From Thalassia testudinum (Eukaryota; Streptophyta; Magnoliopsida; Alismatales; Hydrocharitaceae), in the NCBI GenBank assembly GCA_037157565.1, contig JAZHRO010000012.1, forward strand, positions 61,433,501 to 61,497,500: a DNA stretch of 64,000 bases, written 5' to 3'. Of this stretch, positions 37,280-49,200 are shown piece by piece; the first letter of the stretch is position 1; every line of letters starts with the position of its first letter. The translations under genes and the position numbers were made by a program. The notes below the pieces were generated by a model, which was not told the DNA's origin, made no database searches, and was given only the letters and a program-made list of their open reading frames with translations.

Positions 37280-37642
37280 CTATAAACTAGCCAAGTGGGC
37301 GGACACTGTCTGACTCAAGGTGTCAGCCACCATGTTGGCCTTCCCCGGATGGTAAGAGATGCTATAGTCATAGTCCTACAGGAGCTCTAACCAACGTCTC
37401 TGTCTCATGTTAAGCTCCTTCTGATCAAACAAATACCTGAGGCACTTATGATCGTTGAAAATCTCCAAGGTCTCACCGTAAAGGTAGTGTCTCCATGTCT
37501 TCAGCACAAAGACAACAGCTGCTAGCTCTAAGTCATGGGTAGGGTAGCTCAAGGGGCCTTAGTCACCGTGAAGCGTAAGCGACAACGTGACCCCGTTGCA
37601 TGAGCACACCCCTAACCCCTGCAACGAAGCATCCATGTAGAC
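37280..37642 (-). pseudogene. chromovirus RNase H remnant
   Basis: Minus strand. It begins abruptly at VYMDASLQGLGVC, the first catalytic Asp region. It continues through [20 protein letters not shown], the second catalytic region, and [19 protein letters not shown], and ends at the connection motif YHPGKANMVADTLS. Reverse transcriptase should lie directly upstream but is replaced by the LTR-B fragment that begins at 37643. Confidence 0.8.
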
Positions 37643-40600
37643 TGATGAGAACCTCATCATGAACCCTAACTAGCACATTTTAACCTAAATAAGTGTACAA
37701 AAGCTCCTACAAAACCTAAGGGAAAGCCTAAATCAGAGAATTATAAATTTGAGTATAAAGCAATTCACAAGGGGTAAAATTATAATTTTACCAATGAAGT
37801 ACACAAAGGGAATTTCTAAGGGTCTAAACATAGGTCAAATGGGCTTAATAAAAGAGAAAGTGGGATGATTTGAGCTGAAAAGGGTTATAGCGGCTTCTAG
37901 GAATTAAATGGCATTCTATAACCTTAAAACATACTCGCTTTAATTCACAAAGTTTCAGGCAAGACAAAAATAATTAAACCCTCCAAAATTCATGAAAAAA
38001 TATCCGTAGGGTTTAGAACCTTCAATTTGGCCATTGGAACCTATCTTGACTTAGATTGAGAACCATACCCAATTTTTGATCTAATCTTAGTTTTTGTGCA
38101 AGTTGATCGGTCAAACGTGGTTAAACCTAAAATCCAACTTCACTATTGGATTCCTTAGGTCAAAATTAGGGTTATATCAAAATTTGGACCTAAGGAAAGT
38201 TTGCGTTGACCTACTTTACAAATTGGTCCTCAGTAATTACTTTCTGATCCTTAACTTTTTGAACTTTTACATTTACCCCCTCAACGTTCCCTTCATTTTC
38301 TTCAGACCGGTCCCTCTGCCACACACAGCAGCATGCCATACCTCTGGCGACTTTGCGCAGAGGATGGCACTGCGCAGGGAATGGGAGCCGGCCCTAGAAA
38401 CGAGAGGAGGGTCCCCTGCGTTGTCCTCTTCCGCATGGACCTCCTCCCATGCCCTACCGACACCCATACCTCTTGTGCGAATGTGCGAGAGGTATGGGTC
38501 TCCGACTGCCCACGTCTCCGGAGGGGATTTTCCCTCCATTCTCGCACGTCTGCCGGCCTGCCCTCGCCTATTTAAGATGCAGCACGCCCCGTCGCTTCAG
38601 GCAAGCTTCGTTTGGCCTGAGATTCCCCCTCCTCTTCGTCTCCTCCCAACTTCGGCCAACTGCCAGAGCTTCTGGCGACACTCCCTCTCCTCTCTCATCA
38701 CCCTGCCACCATACCAGTGGCAAGGTTAAATCCACCATCCCCTACAGCGCCGCGCCATACCAGCGGGCACTCTCCGACCCCTTTTCCTCGTCGCCGTTCT
38801 CTTCCCTGGCACCTTCGTCTCCGACAACGGCAACACCAGCCGCTCGCCACTTCCGTACCTCCCCCTTCACTCTGGACTCATAGCTAAGTTTCTCTTACTC
38901 TCTCCTTTATTTCCCCCTGTTAATTTGTTGTTTCAGCCCCTCGACATCCACTGTCCATCTCCACCTTCTCCACCTCCAGCCAGACCTCCGGCAAGGTGCT
39001 TCCATCATTCCACTCACCCATCCACCTCGCCAAACACCTTAGAAGCTACACACCACCCACTGATCACCCTACGACCCTCCACTGACCGCGCCAACCCCTG
39101 TCGCCTCCCCCCGAACAAACCCATCCTCACAGCCACAGAGCGACCTAGGCATGCATGCCTAGGCCGCCCCGCGGCTAGCCAACCCTTGCTTCACCTTCGT
39201 CGTGATACGGCGAAGGTTTTCTGGTGGTCTGACGGAGCCGCGAGGCAGTAGTCTTGCTTTCAGGTTCTGAGCGATCACCACCAGTGCTGCCGAGCTTAGA
39301 ACAAGCTTCCTAGTAGCTCTAGGTCTCCGTAGTCCCAGGCTGGAGTCCTACGTACCGCGGAAAGGACTCACATGCAGTCCCAGGTTCCCAATAGCAGGCG
39401 CAAGCCTCGCGTGTCACTGTAATCGCGAGGACTTCAACTGCAGGCGAAGGCGCGGAGGCGGGTGGGACTTTTAGTCCCACCTCAGAAGTGTGCAGGTGAG
39501 CGCCCGCACATAAATTATTTTTGTGCCTTATGCTTATCGCCTTCGATACACAGGGGTCAGGTCCCTCGCCTACGCACACGCAGCGCGCCATGCGCTAGCG
39601 CATGCCCTCGCCCGTGCTCACGCCCCGCGGGCCTGGGCCGAATCCGATTACCCGACCAAGCACTCCTCGCACACCACCCACGCCGGTGTGCCTAGTCCCG
39701 GGCGCATTACCCAACCCGCTAACCCGATTAAGGCTCTAGGAGCGAAACTTGGAGTGAATTTGAAAGAAAGAGAGAGACATGGGGCGGGTAGGGGTTAGGC
39801 TTTGCCTAACCTTGTAATGTGTAGGGAAGCAGGAGAAGAAGAAAGGAGGAGGAGCGGCTGAGGACTTAGCCGCACAAAGCAGCAGAAGTTGAAGAAGAAG
39901 AAGGAGGAGGGAGAGTAGCAGAGTGAAGAAGAAGAGCCGCAGCTGAAGAGAAGAGAGGAACAAGTAGCCAAGAGCTGCAACAGAAGGAGATGAAGAAGAA
40001 AGCCAAAGGAAAAGAAAAGAAAAGAGAAGGATGGAAGCCTGCCGCATAGAGGAAAGGAAGCTAAAGAAGAAAGCCGAGCAGAGAAGAAGCCAGGAGGAGA
40101 AGAACTGCAAGGCACTGTAGCAAAGGGGCAGATAAGGCGTCTGATTCTGATTCAAAGAATCAGACGTCCAAGAAAGAAAAGGTAGAGAAATAAGAGAAGG
40201 AAAAAAGAAGAGGAGAAGAAAGAAAGAGAAAAAAAAAAGAGATTTTTGTTCCCACTCTCTTTAATCTTTGTAAAGCAATATATTATAGTGAATTACGAAT
40301 TTGTATGCTTCTAGAATTAAGTTTGCACCCTGAGTTCGACCTCAGAACATTCTAAATTTCAAGTAATAAATTGAAATAAGCTGATCATCGTTTTTTGCAA
40401 CATACTACAACGAACATATCTTTAAAACACAGACGAAAGACAACCGTCAGTTTTTGGTGTTGTTGCCGGGGAGCAACGAGCATTCTAGAAGCTATTAAAT
40501 CACAATTTCTAATTGGCTACTGACTTAATCTCTCTTTTTGTTGTGCAGGCATAGGAAGGCAAGAAGAAACAAGTAGCCGCACAACAACCACACCAAGGGA

Positions 40601-41130
40601 CAGGTAATCTTCTATCCTCTCTTTTAAGCCCCTTAAATTCTAAAGGGGAAGAAGGAAAAGAAAAGCAATCTAGGAATTACCTGTCTTTTATACATAGTAA
40701 ATCACAAGAGTTGCCTGCTTTTCAATTTCAACATATTCCATCTGCATATCCACTAAGGGTAATTAGGGCTAAAACCTTCTTGCTTAAGCCCTAGTTACCT
40801 AATCCTGAGGCAACTAACTGGACAAATTAGAGCCAACCTAGGACTCTAAGCTAGGGTTTTAGAGATACACCTTCTAATTAAGAACTGAAAATTCCCAAAA
40901 GAAGTGTGCCTAAGTCATTGCTTGAAAAAATCTATTAAGAGAAACCCTAAGCAAACCAGCTCTTAAGTCACTTGAACCTTAAAAGACAAGACCTAATAAG
41001 CCCTCATAGGAACTAATAGGTGAAGTTGATCCCTTAATCAACCAACCTTTAAATTAGGTCGCTTTTTCCACACAAAAGGATAAAGTTCAAGTGAAACCTT
41101 AAGCACCTTGATCCTAATTAAAAGTGGTAG
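37643..41130 (+). mobile_element. partial Athila/Tat-type element: 5' LTR (LTR-B family), primer site and 5' internal part
   Basis: The LTR spans 37643-40449 (2807 bp), starting TGATGAGAACCTC and ending CCGTCA, and matches the minus-strand solo at 19527-27854. A primer site TGGTGTTGTTGCCGGGGA follows at 40455-40472, close to the Asp-tRNA site used by Athila and Tat elements. About 650 bp of non-coding internal sequence follows before chromovirus gag resumes near 41140. No 3' LTR and no matching target duplication were found (left flank TAGAC). The element therefore lost its 3' part in a deletion that also removed chromovirus protease and reverse transcriptase. A TATTTAAG box lies near 38570. 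Confidence 0.75.
40455..40472 (+). other. Asp-tRNA-type primer-binding site
   Basis: TGGTGTTGTTGCCGGGGA, 5 nt after the LTR end. It differs from the canonical TGGCGCCGTTGCCGGGGA at three sites, all C-to-T. Confidence 0.8.
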
Positions 41131-41149
41131 ATTTAAGAGGTCAAGGTCC

Positions 41150-42124
41150 TCATTCTGGTCTACCTGGAATTTCAGTGACAAGAGAGGTCAGGTAGGGGAA
41201 ACCCTGTGAGTACTCTGGCTGGTAGGGCCTCTTCAATCCACTATCGATGTCTCGTGCGGTTGGGTTGGTCTCCTCGTACGTCATTGCTGCCTCCAACACT
41301 CTCGAGAAAGTGGGCAGCTTTAGGGGTTTGACATACCCCCGAATGGAAGGCCAGAGCCTTTCAGTGAACCTCCATAGGCGCTCCTCCTCTGTAGCTACAG
41401 CTTTCGCAGCAAAACGTGACACCTCCAGGAAGCGCGTGCGGTACGCGCTAACAGTCATCGTCCCCTGGCGGAGAGTGTGGAACTCCCGCCTCCTATGGTT
41501 TTGCCAAGTCTGCGAAAAGTACCGCCCACAGAAGAGGGTCACGAACTGGTCCCACGTCAGCTCTCCCCTCTCCTGGCCTCTGATTACTCTCCACCACCTA
41601 TGTGCCGCACTCTCCAGCTGGTACGTGGCAAAGGCCACACGGCACTCCGCCGGGGGGCGAAGGGTGTCAAACACCTTCTCTATCTGCTCCAGCCAGTCCT
41701 CTGCCTTAGATGGGTCCTCTTCCCTCTTGAAGGAGGGGGGCTTTAGCTTCCAGAACTATCCGAAAAGCTCGTAGTGCAACTGCAGTGGGGGAATGGGTAC
41801 GCCTCCAGGCAGGGAGGGCTCGTGCTCAGAAGTGTCAGAGTGCGATGGGGGCGGTGGAGGACCACCCCCTCCCCCTCGTCCAGCGCTGCGTCGGTCTCTC
41901 GACCCCACAGAGGACTCCCCCTCCACATCCCCACGGAGATGCACCAGTGGAGGTGGGTGGAGCTTCTCTCGTACTATGTCTCGAATCAGCTGAGCGAGGT
42001 CTTGGGCCTGAACGCCCGGGAGGTGTGGCGGGTCAACTGGCACCTCGGGCCTGGCACATCTGCCCCTCCGACCTCATCCACCACTGCGCCTGCGGCCTGC
42101 CTCAAGAACTCCACGACGAGACAT
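41150..42124 (-). pseudogene. chromovirus gag
   Basis: Minus strand. A Pro/Gly-rich N-terminal part is followed, after a frameshift or stop near 41757, by the Ty3-type gag domain: MFDTLRPPAECRVAFATYQL, AAHRWWRVIRGQERGELTWD, FVTLFCGRYF and REFHTLRQGTMTVSAYRTRF. It ends at 41150, in KRPYQPEYSQGF and following residues, before the zinc knuckle, where the Athila/Tat-type fragment begins. It would form the capsid of the element. Confidence 0.8.
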
Positions 42125-42307
42125 CTCCTGCAAGGAGACGCGGAAGGCAGAACAAAAAGAAGTCAACTCTATCGGACTTTAGCAAAAGAACTCAGAACAG
42201 ATGTCAAGTGGTACGTTGTGGTAGTTACTCTACTTACATGCACGTGAATTGGTTATTCTCAAGCTAGTTTGTTCATTTCTCGGAACGACCTTACTCTGAT
42301 ACCATCT

Positions 42308-44942
42308 TGTTATGACCCGGTTCCCAAATCACTACGGGACCCGTGATCAGCTCGACTCGACTAGTCCTAAGACCCAGTCGTCCAACAAGAAATAACCAAA
42401 ATGCAAGAAAGTAAACCACATTCACTATGCTAAGTAACTAACAGTAAAAGAATACAAGCAGTAAAGAAAGTAAAAGCTGCTAACAGTACATATCACCACC
42501 ACAACAGTAAAGTAGAACAAAGTACAGAACAGAAACGATAACAGTAGTCTAAACTCACTAGCAAAAGGAAGTACAACAAAAACAGGAACTACTTCTGGGC
42601 TCGACTGGGCCCAGCACCCTCTGCAGATGGTAACTTGGGCTGCTCAACACCTGGACCTGAGAAGTATTATGAGTAAACAGAGTCAGCGAACGCTGAGTAG
42701 AGTGGTAACCAACTAAAGAAATAAAGGCTAACAAGTAAATTATCTTTTCCAATTATTTCATTTTAAGTCGTTTCTTTTCACCCAATGGTTACTTTTAGAT
42801 CTCTTTCTTGATCTCGTATGTTCCTCGTGGGAACAATCTCGATTGCAGTCTTTTCTGAAGAGTAGAAGGCACACGTGGAGCTCTCCTGGTCAGGAGAGTC
42901 CCCCGTGGTGATCCTACACCCAATCAACCACCTCGAGGTCACGAACAGACGTAGCGGTGACTACAGCACACGCGATAAGCGCACGAGTAACTACTCCGCA
43001 CTGACACGCGGTCAGTCATTTCCACTAGCGGGTATGCCCAAAGTATATTACGGAACAGTATAGGGCCTTGCCCTCTCAATAATAGGGGTCTATCCCCTCA
43101 GAACCAAACAGGGATCTCACCCCTCCACAGTCCACGCACCCTCGTCTGACTACCCCGATTTTCACAGTGGGCCTAACAAGTCGGTGTAGGGTGGCTACCT
43201 GAACCCCGGGTCCCGTGGGGTGGCTAGCTCTCTCCCTACACTAATAGCTCTCCCCGGTACAGAGTACGTGAGGGCCAAAGAAGCTCATTTAAAGTGGCCA
43301 ATCCTAACCACGGGTCCTAACCCAAGGGCAGCAAGCTCCGCTCTACACTAAACAGGGGACAGTCGCTCTCCTTGGTACCACATACTCAAGGGCCAGTACA
43401 CTTCCTACTCACATTTCCAGATCCATTCCATCTATCCACAGGAGCTCTACTCCTAATTCCCCGTAGGGTTCATGCTCGTATTCCCCATGTTATTCCATAC
43501 CAGATTTCGTCATTCACAATTCCATTCTCAGATTATACCATGCAGCTCGTATTTCCACAATTTACATATACAACAAGTAATGTCACAGGTAACTAGCACA
43601 GGCATTTCATTTTTCACAAGATCTTATTTATTAACAGGCAGTTGTTTACATTTCTATTCATCCATTTAAGACTGCAATCTCAAACACACATTCAAACAAT
43701 GCAAGTACTTCTCATCCTAGGATTCATGCCACGTCCTAGGATTCTAGTTATCCAAGTTCACATATGCATTCATGTCTTATAATTTAAATCAGGGGGGAAA
43801 CCACTCTACCAGACAATCCGAGAATACTAGGGGCTCGAACGATAGGCTCACGTGCCTCTATAGGCCCCGAACACGCAACAAATCGAAGTCCTATACCAAG
43901 GAACATAATACAATGGAATGTTCAGAATAGTATATAAGGCTTTCTAATACGTAGAGGAACTCACAAGGAAACCACAGATATCTTGTTTGCGTAAAACGGA
44001 CCTCAAACGGATCCTAAACGAGTCAAAAACAGAACTGCAGACCTAAATCAAACGTCTAACACAAGGTCCGGACGTCTTAAAAGTAATTAGGGTCTCTCCT
44101 CAGGTTCTTGCGTCGACTTCAGATGTCCAGAACCCCTACCTGTCCGTCTGGACCCAGCTCCAGACATCCGACCCATTCTCTAGTCGTCTGGGAGTGCTTT
44201 CAGTCGTCTGGTAATCTGTCCAGACGTCCGAAACGCGTGGGAGGGCGTGCCCCCCGCCTTTCCAAAGCTATCCCTGCAAGCGACAAACCATATCTTCTAC
44301 ATTTAGCCACGCAGATCGTAGTTGCGGTGTGGCCTGCATAGCCGTAACTGCAAGAGGAACATACCTTCACGAAGCTCTACTTTCAGACATCCAACCCGTC
44401 GTTTGGACGACTCGCCAGACGTCTGATTCTGGGAAAAACCCAGAACCAGACTAACCTCCTGCTCCTCTCACCGCACGTAGCCACAGCCTCTCCTCCTCGT
44501 CTACAGCTCCGACTGTAGCAAAGTGTTGGGGACGTCTCCCCCAACGCGCTCCTCCTCCTACACGTGCCGCTGCGGCGATGCATCCTCCGGCGAGCTCGCG
44601 AACACAAGCTCCTCCTCTCTTCACGCCGGTTCTCCTCCTCGCTCTCACTCCCTCTCTCGCGCTCATCCCTCTCGCTACAGTGGAGAGGAGGAAGGAAGGT
44701 GGTGGTGGAGGAGTGGAGAAGAGAGGAAGGGGGGGAGAAGGGTTATATAAGGGAGTAGCTAGGGTTCGGTGGAGGAGAAAGAAGAGAGAGAGAATAGAGA
44801 AAAAGGTATTTTGCGCACAGCCAACGGGCAGACCCGACCCTATGTACAAAATTTTCAATTTCCAGACGTTTGGGACGGGGTCCAGACATCTGACTGACAG
44901 TCCAGACGTCCTAAAAGGCTCACAATAGAACGGGTCTTTACA
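42308..44942 (-). repeat. 5' LTR of the chromovirus
   Basis: 2635 bp. It starts TGTTATGACCCGG and ends GGGTCTTTACA. The minus-strand promoter shows TATATAACCC near 44745. It aligns with 31362-34005 throughout, with many substitutions. Confidence 0.87.
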
Positions 44943-45474
44943 GAATTCAACAGACAGAGGCTATTAACTCCAACCTAAGTGTTTAGATGTCTGATTCAAC
45001 ATTCAGACGTCTTAAAGTTCAATATCAGTCTTCTGATTTTCAGATTGGACATCTGATAAAATTGGATGTCTAATAAAGCTGTCTGATGCTTATTTTGATT
45101 TTCTAAGTCCTCTATGAGAAACATAAGTATTCGAGAGTTGTGCAAGTATTTCTAAGAATACAGTTAGGTTACTTTAAGAATCTTTAACAAATATTCTAAG
45201 ACAGAAATAAAGAGTAAAAGAAACAACAAAAGAAATACATGAAAAAGAAATCTATCTATCACATTCTTCGTCTCTTTCCTTCTTCAAGCTTTCATTCCAA
45301 GCGAAAGCTGCTTCTCTTCCGTCAAGCTCCTTCAATCCGCCATGGATGCAAGCTCTTCACACTTGTATCCATTTACAATTAACTTGAAATCTTGGATTCA
45401 AAAGAAATATTAAATGACAAGTGTTTTGTTATCATCAAAATAAACGATCGTGGTGCCCTTACACCAACATAATT

Positions 45475-46280
45475 TAGATTGTCTTTCGATGTGGCAGCAT
45501 GGACATAGCTCTTGATATTTGAGGATTCATTTTGTGATCTCCTCTCCAAGTCGAAGCACATTTTTAATGAAACGCCACATAAAGAGCTAAACCCTCGACC
45601 CCAACGTCTTAGTCTTCCGGATTTTTTTGCAATAGAGGTTTTCTTCTATTTGAGATTTATCCTCTTCCATCGCAAGCCTTCTACATAGATTTAACGGTAA
45701 AAACCCCCTTTGGATTGGGTTTCCATATATACTCATCCTCTTGTCTGAAATTGATTTTTGTCTGGCATATTTTCGACTACACAACAACTGCTGAGAAGAA
45801 TTGATGAATTAAATCCATTTTCTAATTCCCTATTTCTTCTATCTCGCTTGCAACAAGGGAGGGAGTTTGATTGCTATTTATGATTAGAGAGATAGGAACA
45901 TCTCAATCATGGATCCATGCATCTCTCCATATTTGAATGTTTCTCCCATCACCCACCAGCCAAAGGGAGTTGTTAAAAATAACTTCTTTCAGATTCCATA
46001 AGGCAGACCAAAGGGTGGAAGAATTGCATCTTTTAATGACTTCCGAGAATTCCCCCTCATGAAAGTATTTTGCTCTTAGAAGGTCACCCAAGATAGTGCT
46101 TTTCTCTAGCAATAATTCTCTATAACTGTTTAGGAAAAGGGCATCATTAACATAATTTGTTTTCCTAATGCCTAACCCTCCTTGATCTTTTGGTGACGTA
46201 ATATTGTTCCATGCTTTGATATAGTGATTTTTTTTCCTTCATCCATACCCCATCAGAAGTCACACATATTAAAATTATAT
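45475..46280 (-). pseudogene. LINE: reverse transcriptase C terminus and zf-RVT
   Basis: Minus strand. It begins with KAWNNITSPKDQGGLGIRK, the conserved block after the RT palm in plant L1 LINEs, then NSLWLVGDGRNIQIWRDAWI. The zf-RVT region follows in two frames: EYIWKPNPKGVFTVKSM, FMWRFIKNVLRLGEE and CPCCHIERQS. Several stops and frameshifts are present. The sequence stops at the TAATT target duplication at 45470. If the nest 17398-45469 is removed, the frame runs on into LHCFALYHFSIVVWF on the other side, the expected H-x-F-C/L...VW ending of zf-RVT. This copy is 5'-truncated near 46280. Confidence 0.75.
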
Positions 46281-49200
46281 TCCACATAGAGGTTAATATC
46301 TATTTTGCTAACATTAATTTTAAGAGGGGTTAGTAAAATAAGTGTTAACCTCGTAATTCTCCCATACCTAAATTTTACTCTATAAAGACTGATGTTAACA
46401 TCAGTTTAAATAAACACCACAAGAGTTAACGCTACAACTTAACATCAGTTTAAGTAAATAGAAACTGATGTTAACACTACCCTGTAAGTAAACAGAAATG
46501 AAGATTAATATCAATTTTACATTTCTTAACACCACTTTCCTAACCCATAAAGAAAACTAGTCCTAAAATATCCTCGTAAAGATTCCATGTTCTCCATTGA
46601 CGGATTAACTTCGCTACCTGATTTTATCGTATTGTCACCATTTCTCCAAGGCTTCACTTACGAAGGAAGGAGATCTTTCGAGGATGCTCTATGTTTGACA
46701 AGGAACTTTCACCTAGAATAGTTGGGGCGTATCGGAAGATCTTTCTCAATGTAATATTAATTTATTTTTAGCCAATATATTACTGTAAAAGTGTCAAAGT
46801 CAATCACCACATAAGTGTAAACATCAGTTATATGAAAGTTTAACATGATTTTCAATTGATGTATCTTGATTTTTTATTAATGAAAAATCAACACACCGTA
46901 TCTTACAAAATATATTGCTCAGTGTATCTTAATTTTCAATCGATAAAAAAAAAAATATCGATTGGTAATTAAAATACAACATACATTATAAAATATATTA
47001 CTCAATGCATTTCGATTTCCAATTAATACCTTAAATTAATTTATATTGGCTAATTTTGTATATATATTTTTTTTATTCTCATATAAATATTTTCCGTATT
47101 AATTTTTAATAAAAAAATATAAGATAAGAAGATCATTAATAAAAATAATTTTTAAAATAGGCATTCGTGATAAACAACGTAGAGGGATAGTTAGAATAGG
47201 TGCCGCACGCAACTTGTACAGATATCTAGCTGTCCTGTTCGTGTGAAAAGTCCCTGAAATAATTAATTTCTATTTTAAAAATAAATTAGGAATAGCTTAC
47301 ATATTCCACTTCTCCACTGAAGTAAGCTTACTCCGCACTTTATTTGCTGATTTAACGTAATCCGGCCACACTTAGTAGGATATTGGATATGATCGAAGAT
47401 CCATATTCCATGGCGTGACTTATTTCCCCATCAAAATACAAAATACGAAACTTCCAAGGAATACATTCTTATTCAAAGCTTCTTCCACCTTCCCTGTCCC
47501 ATGATCCAAACAAGGGCTGAGGCTTTAGACAATGTTCTAATCACGGTTACGAGAATGATACGATCCTTCCATATTAGTTAGCAAGTTATGGTGGCACAAC
47601 GATTGCTCTATGTGACAAACATGACTAAAATGTCTACCTGCCTGGCCTACCAATATATCAATTGAGTCTAGCTTAAGAAAGAGGCCATCGAGCTAGCCTA
47701 ACCTTGCTCGAGCTTCAACCCGTCACTCATGGGTTAGGCATGGATTTTTTGCCCTGACCCGATCGGATCTAAGGTTAATTAATAAGTTTCCAAAAAAACC
47801 TTTCTCATTCCCCATTTCCAAAATCCATGTTCCCTTCCCAACCAAATTCCAAAAGCAAATCTTCTCGTTTCTTTTTTCCTATTTGTTGCTTAATTTGATT
47901 AGATTGGTGCAGAGATCGCACTCCTATTTCTTGAGTTCAATACATGGCACTTATATTTTACTGGGGATGGATACATGTTCGAGTTTGAAACACCATGCTA
48001 CAATGATAACTTGATTTTAAGCAATGACATGACTCAAGTAAAGGCAACTTGTTAAGACATAATTAAGTAAATATGTATAGGTATTAGCCCATGGGCCAAT
48101 ACCTATAAATGGGCCGGTGCATCTAACCCATATAGGGCTAGAGTTGGGTCGAGTATTTCAATCCGTTGATCTAACCAAGCATAAGCCAGGTCATTCTTAA
48201 GGTTGGTCTAGTCAACCAAGCATTTAACATGTCTAATCACATGCCACAAGTTATTATCAAGAAACCTCATCTTTTCTGCTTAGTGTCTCTCATAATTATT
48301 TTCAAAGGTGATGATACAATGCATATGAGCATAACAATGATGTTACAAATATACACATTAACCACAGTACTTATCATGCAACCACCACATCCCACCATTA
48401 CCAAACTTTATACTCCTAGTTAGCTCCAAACTCTATGCAATTAGGCTTATATTCCTCCTTGAATTCCATATGATATACTTCATAACTCACATTAATGTCA
48501 TAGCTTGCATTGTTGTGGTTCTCGTAAGCATTCACACTGAGCCTAGCATTTGATTGGTCCAAATTAAAGGCTTAAACATAAAGATTTTATGAAAATCGAT
48601 GGAAATCACATGAGTTACCATTGGAGATAAGGTCTCTAACACTTTAGCATGCAAATCAATAACTATTGCAACTGGAATTGTAGTAGTTTAAGTTGTAGCC
48701 AGCTAGGAGGGTGAGGTCTTATATGTCTAATTAAGGTAGAACCACTTCACCCCAAGGGGTGGTGGTTCCCTCTCCCTGTGACCCTCACCCTCCTTTGAAC
48801 GGCTAGGCTCGCCTCTATGACGCATGCTTAGGCCTGCTAACAGCTCCATTCCCTAGCTACCCCCACCCATCCTTCGGGCTCCAACTCATTATTATTATTA
48901 TTTTCCTCCCTCCGGTCGGGTCCTCCCCTTGGTCGGTTTAAGGAATCTGGGGGGAAAACCAAAACCCCCCATGCCCCCCTTCCCGGTCGGGCTCTGCCCT
49001 CCCTCGCCGGTCGGTCGGTCCCCTCCCTCCCTCAAGGAGCTCCACAAAGCCCATAGGGGTTATAAGGTATATTTAGAAGTTATTAGGATGCTCGCCCAAG
49101 CGGCTTAGGCTTCGTCTTCTGAGTATAGGAGTTATAAAATAAAGATTTAACAAAGGAATGCACTAACGGCCCTATATACATATGACGTACTACCCGTGTA

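Larger units (their letters stand above)
31362..44942 (-). mobile_element. Ty3 chromovirus (Tekay/Del-like), defective, with nested insertions
   Basis: Minus-strand element with LTRs at 31362-34005 and 42308-44942 and a Met-tRNA-type primer site complement (ACTCTGATACCA) at 42293-42304. Gag lies at 41150-42124. RNase H, integrase and chromodomain lie between 37642 and 34110. Protease and reverse transcriptase are missing, and a partial Athila/Tat-type element occupies that place. The flanks GACGT (31357-31361) and GAATT (44943-44947) are a poor duplication, but both are close to the GATTT found at this point in intact LTRs of the host family. The C-terminal chromodomain and the LTR start TGTTA[CT][GA]ACCCG suggest the Tekay/Del lineage. 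Confidence 0.87.
30170..45469 (-). mobile_element. solo Sirevirus-like LTR (TR-GAG-2 subfamily), split by a chromovirus
   Basis: The LTR proper is about 1.7 kb in two pieces, 30170-31361 and 44948-45469. It starts TGTAAATTCCC and ends ACACCAACA. Perfect target duplication TAATT at 30165-30169 and 45470-45474, 15 kb apart. It is the most decayed copy of the family here, with many AGACGTCT sites mutated. The chromovirus at 31362-44942 interrupts it. Confidence 0.88.

Noticed and set aside
41128..41132. TAGAT as the right target duplication of the Athila/Tat-type fragment (left TAGAC)
   Set aside because: It is not preceded by an LTR end and no second LTR exists there; a deletion explains the junction better.
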